From Thioclava sediminum (GTDB taxonomy: Bacteria; Pseudomonadota; Alphaproteobacteria; Rhodobacterales; Rhodobacteraceae), in the NCBI RefSeq assembly GCF_002020355.1, contig NZ_MPZV01000002.1:372001-436000 (forward strand): DNA of 64,000 nucleotides. The letters are read 5' to 3'. The notes beneath the pieces were generated by a model. The model ran no database searches. It had not been told where the DNA came from and saw only the letters and a program-made list of their open reading frames with translations. Shown in pieces: positions 17,934-27,188 of the stretch. Both the position numbers and the translations under genes were made by a program. Every line of letters begins with the position of its first letter. The stretch's first letter is position 1.

Positions 17934-18938
17934 ATGGCGGCGACCCCCCGGACTTCACAACCCTATAACATCTTCTGTGTTGCACAGGCGGGACGGCTGG
18001 AATTCGAGGCAATTCTTTTCGCGCTGAGCTTTCGCGCGGCCAATCCGGATTTCAAAGGGCGCCTTCTGATAGCCGAGCCGCAGCCCGGGCCGCGCTGGTC
18101 CGACGAGACGCGGATTTCCGGTCCGGTGCGCGCGCTGCTAGAAGACGCGGGCGCGGAGATCGTGCCCTTCGAGTCGAAGGTCTTCGGTCAGTCCTATCCC
18201 TATGGCAACAAGATCGAAGCGCTCGCCGCCTTGCCCGAAGGGGTGCCCTTCGTCTTTTTCGACACCGATACGGTCTTCACCGGACCGCTGTCGCAGGTGG
18301 GATTCGATTTCGACCGCCCCTCGGCGTCGATGCGGCGCACCGGCACATGGCCCGAGCCGCCGCTTTACGGTCCCGGCTACGCGGGCATCTGGAAATCGCT
18401 CTACGACAAGTTCGGGCTGGACGGGTTCGAGGAGACGCTCGATCTGAGCCAGCCGGACGAGTACTGGCAACGCTACATGTATTTCAACGCGGGCTGGTTC
18501 TTCGGCGCCGACCCGGCGGAATTCGGCGCGCGCTTCCTGCGCTATGCAAGCGAGATCCGCGACGATGCCCCCGATGAACTGGCCTGCCAGTCGCTCGACC
18601 CGTGGCTCGATCAGGTGGCCCTGCCGCTGGTGATCCATTCCTTCGGCGGCGGGCGTCCGGGGCCTGTGCTCGACGGGCTCGACGGCGAGTTCACCTGCCA
18701 TTACCGCGCCCTGCCGCTGATGTATGCGCGCGAAAGCGAGGCCGTGATCGACACGGTCGAAGAGCTGACCGCCCCGAACAAGGTCAAGAAAGTCCTGAAG
18801 GCCTACGAGCCTGCGAAGAAGCTGATCTATCAGGGCAAAGGCCGCAAACTGCGCGCGATCATCGCCGAAGAAGGAATGCCCCGCCACGAGAAGGCGCTGC
18901 GCAACCGGATCAAGCGCGCGAAGCTCTGGATGCGCTGA
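17934..18938 (+). CDS. GT-A-like glycosyltransferase-related protein
   Basis: A 334-aa cytoplasmic protein without signal or membrane segments. An N-terminal Rossmann-like half (YNIFCVAQAGRLEFEAILFA) is followed by VPFVFFDTDTVFTGPL with a DxD motif at residues 110-112, the metal/nucleotide-sugar signature of GT-A enzymes, and by YMYFNAGWFFGADP and VIHSFGGGRPGP, which resemble the acceptor and GGG regions of GT8-like proteins. The C terminus is Lys/Arg-rich. No surface-polysaccharide genes are adjacent, so donor and acceptor are unknown. Confidence 0.55.
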   Translation: MAATPRTSQPYNIFCVAQAGRLEFEAILFALSFRAANPDFKGRLLIAEPQPGPRWSDETRISGPVRALLEDAGAEIVPFESKVFGQSYPYGNKIEALAALPEGVPFVFFDTDTVFTGPLSQVGFDFDRPSASMRRTGTWPEPPLYGPGYAGIWKSLYDKFGLDGFEETLDLSQPDEYWQRYMYFNAGWFFGADPAEFGARFLRYASEIRDDAPDELACQSLDPWLDQVALPLVIHSFGGGRPGPVLDGLDGEFTCHYRALPLMYARESEAVIDTVEELTAPNKVKKVLKAYEPAKKLIYQGKGRKLRAIIAEEGMPRHEKALRNRIKRAKLWMR

Positions 18939-19026
18939 GCCGCGCTCTCATTACCGAAAACGAATGTGTTTGTCGGCTCTCTTTCGCGCAGCTAACGTCT
19001 CGGCAAGAGAAGAGGAGCCCCAGACC

Positions 19027-20310
19027 ATGTCCGAATACGCTTTCGACACCCTGCAAATTCACGCCGCCGCCGAGCCCGATCCCGCGACCGGCGCGGTGCA
19101 GGTGCCGATTTACCAGACCACATCTTATGCCTTCAAAGACGCCGACCACGCGGCGCGGCTGTTCAACCTCGAAGAAGTGGGCTTCATCTATTCGCGCCTG
19201 ACCAACCCCACAGTGATGAAACTGGCCGAACGTGTCGCGGCGCTGGAAGGTGCTGCGGGCGGGGTCACCTGTTCCTCGGGGCACGCGGCGCAGATCATGG
19301 CGCTCTTCCCGCTGATGGGGCCGGGGCTGAATATCGTGGCCTCGACGCGGCTCTATGGCGGCTCGATCACCCAGTTCAGCCACACGATCAAACGCTTCGG
19401 CTGGTCCTGCACCTTCGTCGATTTCGACGATCTCGAAGCGCTGGAAGCGGCGGTGGACGAGAACACCCGCGCGATCTTCTGCGAGTCGATCTCGAACCCG
19501 GGCGGCTACATCACCGACCTCCCGGCGGTGGCGAAAGTCGCCGACAAGGTCGGCCTGCCGCTGATCGTCGACAACACGCTGGCCACCCCGTACCTGTGCC
19601 GCCCGATCGAACATGGCGCGACGCTCGTCGTCCACTCGCTGACGAAATACATGACCGGCAACGGCACCGTCACCGGCGGCTGCGTCGTCGATAGCGGCAA
19701 GTTCGACTGGTCGGCCTCAGGCAAGTTCCCCTCGCTGAGCGAGCCCGAACCCGCCTATCACGGGCTGAAATTCCACGAGGCGCTGGGGCCGATGGCCTTC
19801 ACCTTCCACTCGATCGCGGTGGGGCTGCGCGATCTCGGCATGACGATGAACCCGCAAGGCGCGCATTACACGCTGATGGGGATCGAGACGCTGAGCCTGC
19901 GGATGGACAAGCACAACGCCAATGCCAAGGCTGTGGCCGAATGGCTCGAGAAGGATCCGCGCATCGACTACGTGACCTATGCCGGGCTGGAAAGCTCGCC
20001 CTGGCACGAGCGGATGAAGACCATCTCGCCGAAAGGTGCAGGCGGGCTGTTCACCGTCGCGGTGAAGGGCGGCTACGACGCCTGTGTGAAGCTGGTGAAC
20101 AACCTCAAACTGTTCAGCCATGTCGCGAATTTGGGCGATGCGCGCTCGCTGATCATCCACTCCGCTTCGACCACGCACCGCCAGCTGACCGAGGCGCAGC
20201 AAATCGCCGCAGGGGCCGCGCCGAACGTGGTGCGCCTCTCGATCGGCATCGAGAATGTCGACGATCTGATCGCCGATCTCGATCAGGCGCTGAGCGCCGC
20301 AACCAGCTGA
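19027..20310 (+). CDS. metY: O-acetylhomoserine aminocarboxypropyltransferase (sulfhydrylase)
   Basis: A 427-aa Cys/Met-metabolism PLP enzyme that converts O-acetylhomoserine and sulfide to homocysteine. The start TLQIHAAAEPDPATGAVQVP, the YSRLTNPTVMKLAERVAALE segment, the PLP region VDNTLATPYLCRPIEHGA and the Lys motif VHSLTKYMTGNGTVTGG place it in the MetY rather than the MetB/MetC group. An earlier in-frame ATG (18964) lacks similarity. ATG 19027 has GAGGAG upstream. It stands alone and is followed by a stem-loop. Confidence 0.93.
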   Translation: MSEYAFDTLQIHAAAEPDPATGAVQVPIYQTTSYAFKDADHAARLFNLEEVGFIYSRLTNPTVMKLAERVAALEGAAGGVTCSSGHAAQIMALFPLMGPGLNIVASTRLYGGSITQFSHTIKRFGWSCTFVDFDDLEALEAAVDENTRAIFCESISNPGGYITDLPAVAKVADKVGLPLIVDNTLATPYLCRPIEHGATLVVHSLTKYMTGNGTVTGGCVVDSGKFDWSASGKFPSLSEPEPAYHGLKFHEALGPMAFTFHSIAVGLRDLGMTMNPQGAHYTLMGIETLSLRMDKHNANAKAVAEWLEKDPRIDYVTYAGLESSPWHERMKTISPKGAGGLFTVAVKGGYDACVKLVNNLKLFSHVANLGDARSLIIHSASTTHRQLTEAQQIAAGAAPNVVRLSIGIENVDDLIADLDQALSAATS

Positions 20311-20318
20311 TAACAAAC

Positions 20319-20346
20319 ATGGCGCGCCGCGATACCGGCGCGCCAT
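20319..20346. terminator. stem-loop downstream of metY
   Basis: ATGGCGCGCC (20319-20328) pairs perfectly with GGCGCGCCAT (20337-20346) around an 8-base loop. There is no T-run, so its role as a terminator is likely but not certain. Confidence 0.4.
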
Positions 20347-20530
20347 TCAAACCACTTCTCATTGCATTTCGAACATTTCTTCCGGCGCTCGCTGCGGCTA
20401 CGCCGTCGAAACAGTGGAAAACCGGCAATTGCCCGCTCCGCCCCGGTCGCGACGCTTTTCAGAAGATCGAATCTCCTTTACGAAGATGTGAAGAGTTGGA
20501 CCGGACCGCTCCGAGGCGCGCGCAGTACCC

Positions 20531-23500
20531 ATGAAACCCGATTTTGCATTGATCCTCTCGCATGATGGCATCGCTCTGGTGCACCGCGCGAAAGAGGGCT
20601 GGACGCTTCTGGGCGAGGCCGCGCTCGAAGGCGATGATCCAATGGCCGAGGTCGCCGCCCTGCGCGACAAGGCACGGGCGCAGGCCCCGCGCGGCTTCAC
20701 CTCGAAGCTCGTGCTGCCGGATTCGCAGATCCTCTACACCGCGATCTATGCGCCCGGACCGAGCCCCGCGCAGCGCAAGACCCAGATCGAGACGGCGCTG
20801 GAGGGCATGACGCCCTACCCGGTCAGCGAGCTGGTCTATGATTTCGCAGGCCCCGGCCAGACTGTGCAGGTCGCCGTGATCGCGCGCGAGACGCTGAAGG
20901 AAGCCGAGAGCTTCGCGCAGGAAAACGGTTTCAACCCGGTCAGCTTCGTCGCCGCCCCCGAGCCCGGCGATTTTCCCGGGGAGCCGCATTTTGGCCTGAC
21001 CTCTTCGGTCGCGCAGCACATCCCCGAAGGCGCGCATGTCGAGCCCGACAAATCCGCGTTGATCGTGGCGGTCGACCTGTCCGAGGAGGCGACTGAGGCA
21101 TCGGCGGGAGCCGTGATGCCGGAGGCGCCCGCCGCTGAGGCGGCACCCGCCGACACGCAAAGCGACATCACGGATCTTGCCGACGATAGCGCGGTCTCGG
21201 AAACCGAACTGGCCGAATTGAGCGCCTTAGACCAACCGACGGAGGTGGCTTCGGCGGAGGAATACGAGCCCACCCTGCCGGAAGAGCCGGGCGAATTCTC
21301 CGATCTGCTCGCGGCCTCTGAGGCTGAAACGGACGCGCAAGATACGGGTACGCCCGAAACCCCGAGCGAAGACACACCCGGCGCGGAAAGCCCCGCTGCC
21401 AAGGCTGCCGAAGCGGTCGCGGCTGGAGAAGTCGCGGCGGAGGAAACCGAGGCGACCGACGCCGTCGAGTTTGCCAAGGTCGAGCCGAACGATACGTCCA
21501 TTGATGACGCCGAGGCTGGCGTTGAGCCTTCGGACGCGTCGTTGGCTGCGGCAGGCCTTGCCGCCACCCCTGCCGTGCCCGACGCCACAGAACCCGACGC
21601 AAAGCCCGAGGAGGCGAGCTCTAACTCGGAGGACGAAGGCCACGATACGGCCGAGGATGACGACGACGATCTGCCGAAATCCGATGCCAGCGTAATCGCC
21701 GCCGCTTTCGCCTCGCGCCGGGATCACACGAGCACCGTGACCGTGAACGAGACGCCCCCCCGGCTCGGCGGAGCCACCCGGCTCCACCCTCAGCCCGATC
21801 GCAGCGAGATCGCCTCGGGCAGCGCCAAGATCACGGCACCGACCCTCGATTTCGACGAGCCCGATCCGCGTTTTGAGCCGAAAACGGCTCCGAAAACCGG
21901 AGCGAAAGGGACCAAAGCTGTGGGCACCGCCGCACGCAAGGGCACCGGCGGCGCGGGCGCGCTTGGCGCGAAACCTTCGACCTCGCTGTTGCGCAAGGAG
22001 GCAAAGGACGGGCCGGATCCGAGCACCGCGACCCCGGCACCCATCGTCGAGACCTCGCAGGACAAGACGGTTTTCGGCGGCACCAAGCGGCCCACGACCG
22101 GCGGCAAGCCGCGCCATCTCGGGCTGATGCTCACCGGCGCGCTGGTGCTGGTTCTGGCGATCATCGCGCTCTGGACCACCCTGCTCGATGACCCCGCTCC
22201 CGTCGATGCACCGGCGGACGCAATCGCCGAAGCGCCTGCCCCGGATGCGAATGACGCACCCGAGCAGACCGCACTCGCACCGGCCACGCCCGACACGACC
22301 GCAGTTCCCGAAGCCGCGGAGCCGGACTCGCAGGCGCAAGCCGACGCGGCACCCGAACAGCCTGCCCTCGAGAGCGATCAGGTCGCGGCGCTCGCCCCTG
22401 CCGATGAGCAGCCCGCACCGGCGGCACAGAGCGACGAGGCCGCCACGCCCGCGACCGACGACACCGCGGCGACGGACGAGGCGACGCCCGCCGAGACGGA
22501 CACTGAGACGGCGGCAACCGAGCAGCCTACCGATACGCAGCCAGCCGATACGGCCACGGCAGACCAGCCCGCAGATACGCAGCCGGACACTCCCGACACC
22601 GCAGCAGACACGGCCGCCGACACCGCACCGAATACGCAGGCAGCGGCGACGGACCGCACGCCTGACACCCAAGCGGACGCCGCTATCAGCGAAACGGCAA
22701 CCAGCGACGCCCCGCAGAGCGACACAACCGAGCCCCCGGCGAGCGACGCGCAAACTGCGACGACCGAGACGCAGCCCTCCGACCTGCCAGCCTTCACCGC
22801 GACGCCGCTCGATCCGCCAAGCGCCGAGACGCTGACGCCGGACACCCCGCCCGTCACGCCGACGGAAGACGGGGTCGAGATGCCGGGCGGCTTCACGCTG
22901 TTCGCGGGCGAGCCCGACGTCACACCGGGCTCCCGCCCCGAAGCGGTCGCGCAGGCCTATGCCGCGACGCAACCGGTCACGCCGGAAGGCACGCTGGGCG
23001 CGATCCCGTCGCTCTCGGGCTTCCGCCCGGCCAGCCGCCCCGAGGACCTTACCGGTGCCGCGCCCGCACCGGAGCAGACCGCTCCCGCCGCGCAGGCCGA
23101 TCCGAACGATCAAGGCGCGCTCGACCCGGCGCTGCAGCCCAACCCCGAACTCCAGACGACGCGCCCGACGGCCCGGCCCGACGCTGTGACCGAGCTCGCC
23201 TCGACGCAGGCGCCCGCTTCGGAATCGGCCGCGGTCGCGAACCCCGAACTCGCCGCGCTCCGCCCCGAGCGTCGCCCGACCTCGATCCAGGAAGCTGTCT
23301 CCGCAGCGGTGCAGGCGCAAGACGACGCCGTCGCCGAGAACACCGATCCCTTCGCGGGCGCGACCGCTCTGGCCGTGGCGCGCTCGGCCACCCCGCCGAC
23401 CAAACCGCGCAATTTCTCGCGCTCGGTCGAGAAGGCGCTGGCCGCCGCGATAGCCGCCGAGCCCGCCCCGTCGGTCGCCGCAGCGGCTGCGCGCGCCCCG

Positions 23501-23827
23501 GTCGCCACTCCCGTGCCCGACCCGAGGCCCGCCGATCTCGACGAGCCCGAGCCCACCGCCGCACCGCCGCGCCTGCCGACCTCGGCCTCCGTCGCCCGTC
23601 AGGCGACCGAAGAGAACGTGATCAACCTGCGCAAGATCAACCTGATCGGGCTTTACGGCTCGTCTTCGAACCGGCGCGCACTGGTGCGGCTCTCGAATGG
23701 GCGTTTCGTGAAAGTGGGGGTGGGTGACAGGCTGGATGGCGGGCGCGTGACGCAGATCGGCTCCAACGCGCTGACCTACAAGAAAGGGTCGCGCAACCTG
23801 ACGCTGAAGCTGCTGCAAGGCGGCTAA
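20531..23827 (+). CDS. large acidic membrane protein with PilM/GspL-like N terminus and PilP/GspC-like C terminus
   Basis: A 1098-aa protein in four parts. Residues 1-165 resemble the cytoplasmic actin-like half of PilM/GspL assembly proteins (start FALILSHDGIALVHRA; VLPDSQILYTAIYAPGPSPA; IETALEGMTPYPVSELVYDF). Residues 165-525 are acidic low-complexity (Asp/Glu/Ala/Thr/Pro). One transmembrane segment lies at about 530-551. A second Thr/Ala/Asp/Pro-rich stretch (552-1025) follows. The last 70 residues (from NVINLRKINLIGLYG) resemble the PilP/GspC periplasmic HR domain. No pilus or type II secretion genes are adjacent. It may span and scaffold the envelope; the function is unknown. Confidence 0.6.
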   Translation: MKPDFALILSHDGIALVHRAKEGWTLLGEAALEGDDPMAEVAALRDKARAQAPRGFTSKLVLPDSQILYTAIYAPGPSPAQRKTQIETALEGMTPYPVSELVYDFAGPGQTVQVAVIARETLKEAESFAQENGFNPVSFVAAPEPGDFPGEPHFGLTSSVAQHIPEGAHVEPDKSALIVAVDLSEEATEASAGAVMPEAPAAEAAPADTQSDITDLADDSAVSETELAELSALDQPTEVASAEEYEPTLPEEPGEFSDLLAASEAETDAQDTGTPETPSEDTPGAESPAAKAAEAVAAGEVAAEETEATDAVEFAKVEPNDTSIDDAEAGVEPSDASLAAAGLAATPAVPDATEPDAKPEEASSNSEDEGHDTAEDDDDDLPKSDASVIAAAFASRRDHTSTVTVNETPPRLGGATRLHPQPDRSEIASGSAKITAPTLDFDEPDPRFEPKTAPKTGAKGTKAVGTAARKGTGGAGALGAKPSTSLLRKEAKDGPDPSTATPAPIVETSQDKTVFGGTKRPTTGGKPRHLGLMLTGALVLVLAIIALWTTLLDDPAPVDAPADAIAEAPAPDANDAPEQTALAPATPDTTAVPEAAEPDSQAQADAAPEQPALESDQVAALAPADEQPAPAAQSDEAATPATDDTAATDEATPAETDTETAATEQPTDTQPADTATADQPADTQPDTPDTAADTAADTAPNTQAAATDRTPDTQADAAISETATSDAPQSDTTEPPASDAQTATTETQPSDLPAFTATPLDPPSAETLTPDTPPVTPTEDGVEMPGGFTLFAGEPDVTPGSRPEAVAQAYAATQPVTPEGTLGAIPSLSGFRPASRPEDLTGAAPAPEQTAPAAQADPNDQGALDPALQPNPELQTTRPTARPDAVTELASTQAPASESAAVANPELAALRPERRPTSIQEAVSAAVQAQDDAVAENTDPFAGATALAVARSATPPTKPRNFSRSVEKALAAAIAAEPAPSVAAAAARAPVATPVPDPRPADLDEPEPTAAPPRLPTSASVARQATEENVINLRKINLIGLYGSSSNRRALVRLSNGRFVKVGVGDRLDGGRVTQIGSNALTYKKGSRNLTLKLLQGG

Positions 23828-23947
23828 CCGCGCTCGGCGCAATCATTCTTATCCTCGCGCCCTTGCGCACCGCCCGCGCCGGACTACGCTGGGGAATAGC
23901 CGCGTCGCGCGCCTTCCCCGCGCATCGCTCAAGGATGTAAGCCGCCG

Positions 23948-25840
23948 ATGGAAAGCTTTCTGTTCCAAGCCACGTTCTACCTGCTCGCGATGGTCATCGC
24001 GGTCCCGCTGGCCACGCGTGCGGGCCTCGGCTCGGTGCTGGGCTATCTGATCGCGGGCATCCTGATCGGCCCCGCCACGGGCCTCTCCGGCGCGGAAATG
24101 ACCGACCTCCAGCACTTCGCGGAATTCGGTGTGGTGATGATGCTGTTTCTGATCGGGCTGGAACTGGAGCCGCGCGCACTTTGGGCGATGCGCGACAAGC
24201 TGATCGGCCTTGGCGGGTTGCAGGTGCTGGTCACCATGGTGCTGGTGACGGCGATCGTCATGGCGATGGGCGAGGATTTCCGCGTCTCGCTGGCGATCGG
24301 GATGACGCTGTCTCTCTCCTCGACCGCAATCGTGCTGCAGACGCTTAACGAGAAGCGGCTGATGCAGACGGCGGGCGGGCGGTCCTCGTTTGCGGTGTTG
24401 TTGACGCAGGATATCGCGGTGATCCCGATGCTGGCGCTGATGCCGCTTCTGGCGCTGCCCGGCGCGCGCGCGGTGGCCAAGGCGGGGCATGGCGATCATG
24501 TCGTGGCCCGGCTGATCGACTCGCTGCCCGCCTGGGGTGTCACGGTGATCACGCTGGCCGCCGTCGCCCTCACCGTCTTGATGGGGCACTACCTCGTGCG
24601 CCCGCTCTTCCGCTTCGTTCAAGGCGCGCGGCTGCGCGAGGTGAATACCGCGATGGCCCTGCTGATCGTGGTGGGCATCGCGAGCCTGATGAACCTAGTA
24701 GGCCTCTCGCCCGCGCTTGGCACCTTCCTCGCCGGTGTCGTGCTGGCCGATAGCGAGTTCAAGCACGAGATGGAATCCGACATCGAGCCCTTCAAAGGGC
24801 TGCTGATGGGGCTCTTCTTCATCACCGTGGGCGCGGGCATCAATTTCGACGTCATCACTGCGCAACCCGCCAATATCTTCGCGCTGGTCTTCCTGCTGGT
24901 CGCGCTGAAATCGGCGGTGCTTTACGGCCTGTCGGTGCTGTTCAAGATCCGCGGGCCGGATCGCTCGCTGTTCACGCTGAGCCTCGCACAGGCAGGGGAA
25001 TTCGGATTCGTACTGGTCTCCTTCGCGGTGGGGCAACGCATCCTGCCCAACGCCTTGGCCGAGAAACTGCTGGTGGTGATCGCGCTGTCGATGCTGATCA
25101 CGCCCTTGCTGTTCATCCTGCACGAGCAGATCGGGTTCCGGCTGCGCAAGCCCCCCGGCCCGGACCCGGACGCGATCGACGAGCAGCAGCCGATCATCAT
25201 CGCCGGCGTGGGCCGCTTCGGTCAGGTGGTGAACCGGCTGGTGACGATGTCGGGGATGCGCACGACGGTTCTGGACGCCGATCTCAAGACGATCCAGCTG
25301 ATGCGGACCTTCGGCTTCAAGGGATATTTCGGGGACCCGACGCGGCCCGATCTGCTCGCCGCGGCCGGGATCAATCAGGCGCGGGTGCTGGTGGTGGCGC
25401 TGGACGGGCGCGAGAACACCACGAAACTGGTCGCCTATGCACGCCGAATTCGGCCCGATCTGCATATCGTCGCGCGCGCTCGCGACCGGACGCATGTGTT
25501 CGACCTGTATCGGGCGGGCGCCAATGACATCGTGCGCGAGATGTTCGACAGCTCACTGCGCGCCGGGCGTTACGTGCTGGAGAATGCGGGGCTCTCGGCC
25601 TTCGAGGCCTCGGAGCTTGAGAAGCTGTTCTTCAAGCTCGACCGGGCCGCGGTGCGCGATCTGGCGCAGGTCTGGAAGCCGGGCGTCCCGGTGGAGCAGA
25701 ATCCCGATTACATCGCGCGCACGAAGGAGCTCAACGCCGAGTTGGAAGCTGCGATGATGGAGCAGTTCCGCCGCCGCGGCGAGCGCGACGAGAGCGACCG
25801 CGAGGCACCGGGCAGCGAGAAGACCGGCCCCGAAGCCTGA
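23948..25840 (+). CDS. CPA2-family monovalent cation:proton antiporter with RCK domain (KefB/KefC type)
   Basis: A 630-aa inner-membrane transporter. About twelve hydrophobic segments cover residues 1-400, including GSVLGYLIAGILIGPATGL, MLFLIGLELEPRALW and SLAQAGEFGFVL, which match KefC. A cytosolic RCK_N/TrkA-N domain follows (IIIAGVGRFGQVVNRLV, GxGxxG motif, about 415-431; FKGYFGDPTRPDLLAAAG). The tail is charged. In enterics KefC is a glutathione-gated K+ efflux system; gating by glutathione here is inference, although gshB is in the same window. It is followed by a shared terminator with convergent carD. Confidence 0.9.
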   Translation: MESFLFQATFYLLAMVIAVPLATRAGLGSVLGYLIAGILIGPATGLSGAEMTDLQHFAEFGVVMMLFLIGLELEPRALWAMRDKLIGLGGLQVLVTMVLVTAIVMAMGEDFRVSLAIGMTLSLSSTAIVLQTLNEKRLMQTAGGRSSFAVLLTQDIAVIPMLALMPLLALPGARAVAKAGHGDHVVARLIDSLPAWGVTVITLAAVALTVLMGHYLVRPLFRFVQGARLREVNTAMALLIVVGIASLMNLVGLSPALGTFLAGVVLADSEFKHEMESDIEPFKGLLMGLFFITVGAGINFDVITAQPANIFALVFLLVALKSAVLYGLSVLFKIRGPDRSLFTLSLAQAGEFGFVLVSFAVGQRILPNALAEKLLVVIALSMLITPLLFILHEQIGFRLRKPPGPDPDAIDEQQPIIIAGVGRFGQVVNRLVTMSGMRTTVLDADLKTIQLMRTFGFKGYFGDPTRPDLLAAAGINQARVLVVALDGRENTTKLVAYARRIRPDLHIVARARDRTHVFDLYRAGANDIVREMFDSSLRAGRYVLENAGLSAFEASELEKLFFKLDRAAVRDLAQVWKPGVPVEQNPDYIARTKELNAELEAAMMEQFRRRGERDESDREAPGSEKTGPEA

Positions 25841-25863
25841 GCCTCCCCTGCCCTGCGCACATG

Positions 25864-25894
25864 AAAAAAACGCGAGGCTCGCAAGCCTCGCGTT
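25864..25894 (-). terminator. terminator of carD
   Basis: On the minus strand ACGCGAGGC and GCCTCGCGT pair around a short loop and are followed by TTTTTTT (complement of 25864-25870). It lies between the convergent antiporter and carD genes and can serve both, more strongly for carD. Confidence 0.8.
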
Positions 25895-25918
25895 GGAAAA
25901 GTTCCGCTAATCTCGGGA

Positions 25919-26428
25919 TCAGGCGGCGCGGCCGACCAGAACCTCGTCGACGGTTTTCGCGGCACGCTCTTCGTCGGTGCCCGATACGGCGGCGACTTCG
26001 CGGGTCAGACGCTCGAGTGCAGCTTCATAGAGCTGACGCTCCGAGTAGGACTGTTCGCGCTGATCGTCGCTGCGGTGCAGGTCGCGCACCACTTCAGCGA
26101 TCGCGAGCAGGTCGCCCGAGTTGATCTTCTGTTCGTATTCCTGCGCGCGGCGCGACCACATCGCCCGCTTGACCTTCGCCTTGCCCTTGAGGGTCTCAAG
26201 CGCTTTGGTCACCATGTCAGGCGAGGAGAGGCTGCGCATCCCGACTTCTGTCGCCTTGTGCGTCGGCACACGCAGGGTCATCTTGTCCTTCTCGAAGGAG
26301 ATCACGAAAAGCTCGAGCTTGAGCCCGGCGATTTCCTGTTCTTCAATGGACATGATTTTCCCCACGCCATGCGCCGGGTAGACGACGAAATCATTGGGGC
26401 GGAATTCGGTCTTCTTGGTCTTGGTCAT
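25919..26428 (-). CDS. carD: CarD family transcriptional regulator
   Basis: A 169-aa CarD_CdnL_TRCF-type protein. The N-terminal RNA-polymerase-interaction domain is clear (FRPNDFVVYPAHGVGKIMSIEEQEIAGLKLE split by a Tudor-like strand set); the helical C-terminal half carries RAMWSRRAQEYEQKINSGD, the DNA-contacting region. CarD/CdnL stabilises open complexes and is often needed for rRNA and housekeeping transcription. ATG 26428 has AAGGAAAC upstream and matches the family start, so an upstream in-frame ATG at 26455 is not used. A good promoter lies about 150 bases upstream. Confidence 0.95.
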   Translation of the reverse strand: MTKTKKTEFRPNDFVVYPAHGVGKIMSIEEQEIAGLKLELFVISFEKDKMTLRVPTHKATEVGMRSLSSPDMVTKALETLKGKAKVKRAMWSRRAQEYEQKINSGDLLAIAEVVRDLHRSDDQREQSYSERQLYEAALERLTREVAAVSGTDEERAAKTVDEVLVGRAA

Positions 26429-26748
26429 GCGGTTCGTTTCCTTGCAGCCGGTCACGAACCCCGGTATCCAGCGAGCATACGACGCCCACGGGGCTGAATA
26501 GCTCCGCGTTCGTCAGTCAGTCACGAGATCTCTTTTGCGGGCGAGCAGGCGACGCAAAAGGTGGGGTCGAACTCATTTTGTAACAGTAATATAGCAAAAA
26601 ACGCGTGCATTTCAAAGCGCGTTACTGTCGCGCATGTGTAATATCACACGATTTCAGTGGGTTATGCGGCGCATTTTGACACTTTGCCGCAGCGTAAACC
26701 GCCCCAATTCGCTCAGAATCGGGCAAATTGGTCAGAATCACCGACCCG
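26429..26748. other. gene-free leader/promoter region of carD
   Basis: This 320-base stretch is less GC-rich than its surroundings. It holds the carD promoter (26588-26615), a long leader of about 150 bases with a TTTTGCG/CGCAAAA stem (about 26531-26557), and, upstream of the promoter, GTGT-AATATC-ACAC (26636-26649). No open frame here looks coding. Confidence 0.6.
26588..26615 (-). promoter_or_regulatory. sigma70-type promoter of carD
   Basis: Read on the minus strand: TTGAAA (26615-26610), 16-base spacer, TATATT (26593-26588). Transcription would start near 26581, giving a leader of about 150 bases before the carD ATG. Confidence 0.6.
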
Positions 26749-27087
26749 TCAGTCGCCTTCGCCGGGCGCCTCGGAGAAATACTTCTCCAGCTTGCCACTC
26801 TCGCCGTCGTGTTTCTCGGCATCCGGCATCGGATCTTTCTTCTGGGTGATCACCGGCCAGAGCTCGGAATATTTCCGGTTGAGTTCGACCCAGGATTCCA
26901 TTCCCGGCTCGGTATCCGGACGGATCGCATCGGCGGGGCATTCCGGCTCGCAGACGCCGCAGTCGATGCATTCGTCAGGATGGATCACCAACGTGTTCTC
27001 CCCCTCGTAGAAGCAATCCACCGGGCAGACCTCGACGCAGTCGGTATATTTGCAGTTGATGCAGTTATCGATGACGACGTAGGTCAT
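26749..27087 (-). CDS. fdxA: seven-iron ferredoxin
   Basis: A 112-aa ferredoxin of the FdxA/FdII type. The N-terminal half has [17 protein letters not shown] and the second motif is [12 protein letters not shown]; the extra-Cys spacing fits one 3Fe-4S and one 4Fe-4S cluster. The C-terminal acidic extension ([20 protein letters not shown]) is typical of FdxA. It is a cytosolic electron carrier with unknown partner. It lies between the S4 protein and carD on the same strand, an order I recall as common in Rhodobacteraceae. Confidence 0.95.
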   Translation of the reverse strand: MTYVVIDNCINCKYTDCVEVCPVDCFYEGENTLVIHPDECIDCGVCEPECPADAIRPDTEPGMESWVELNRKYSELWPVITQKKDPMPDAEKHDGESGKLEKYFSEAPGEGD

Positions 27088-27188
27088 TGGTGAAACCCCG
27101 ATTAAACAGCTTCCTGACCCGTCCTAGCGGGGGATGCCCCCTCTTTCAAGAGAGAGCCCGAGCTTTTCGCTGCGGCATTCCTCACAGC

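Noticed and set aside
21227-23842. 871-codon open frame on the minus strand
   Set aside because: Antisense shadow of the PilM/PilP-like protein; Arg/Gly-repetitive translation of the low-complexity coding strand.
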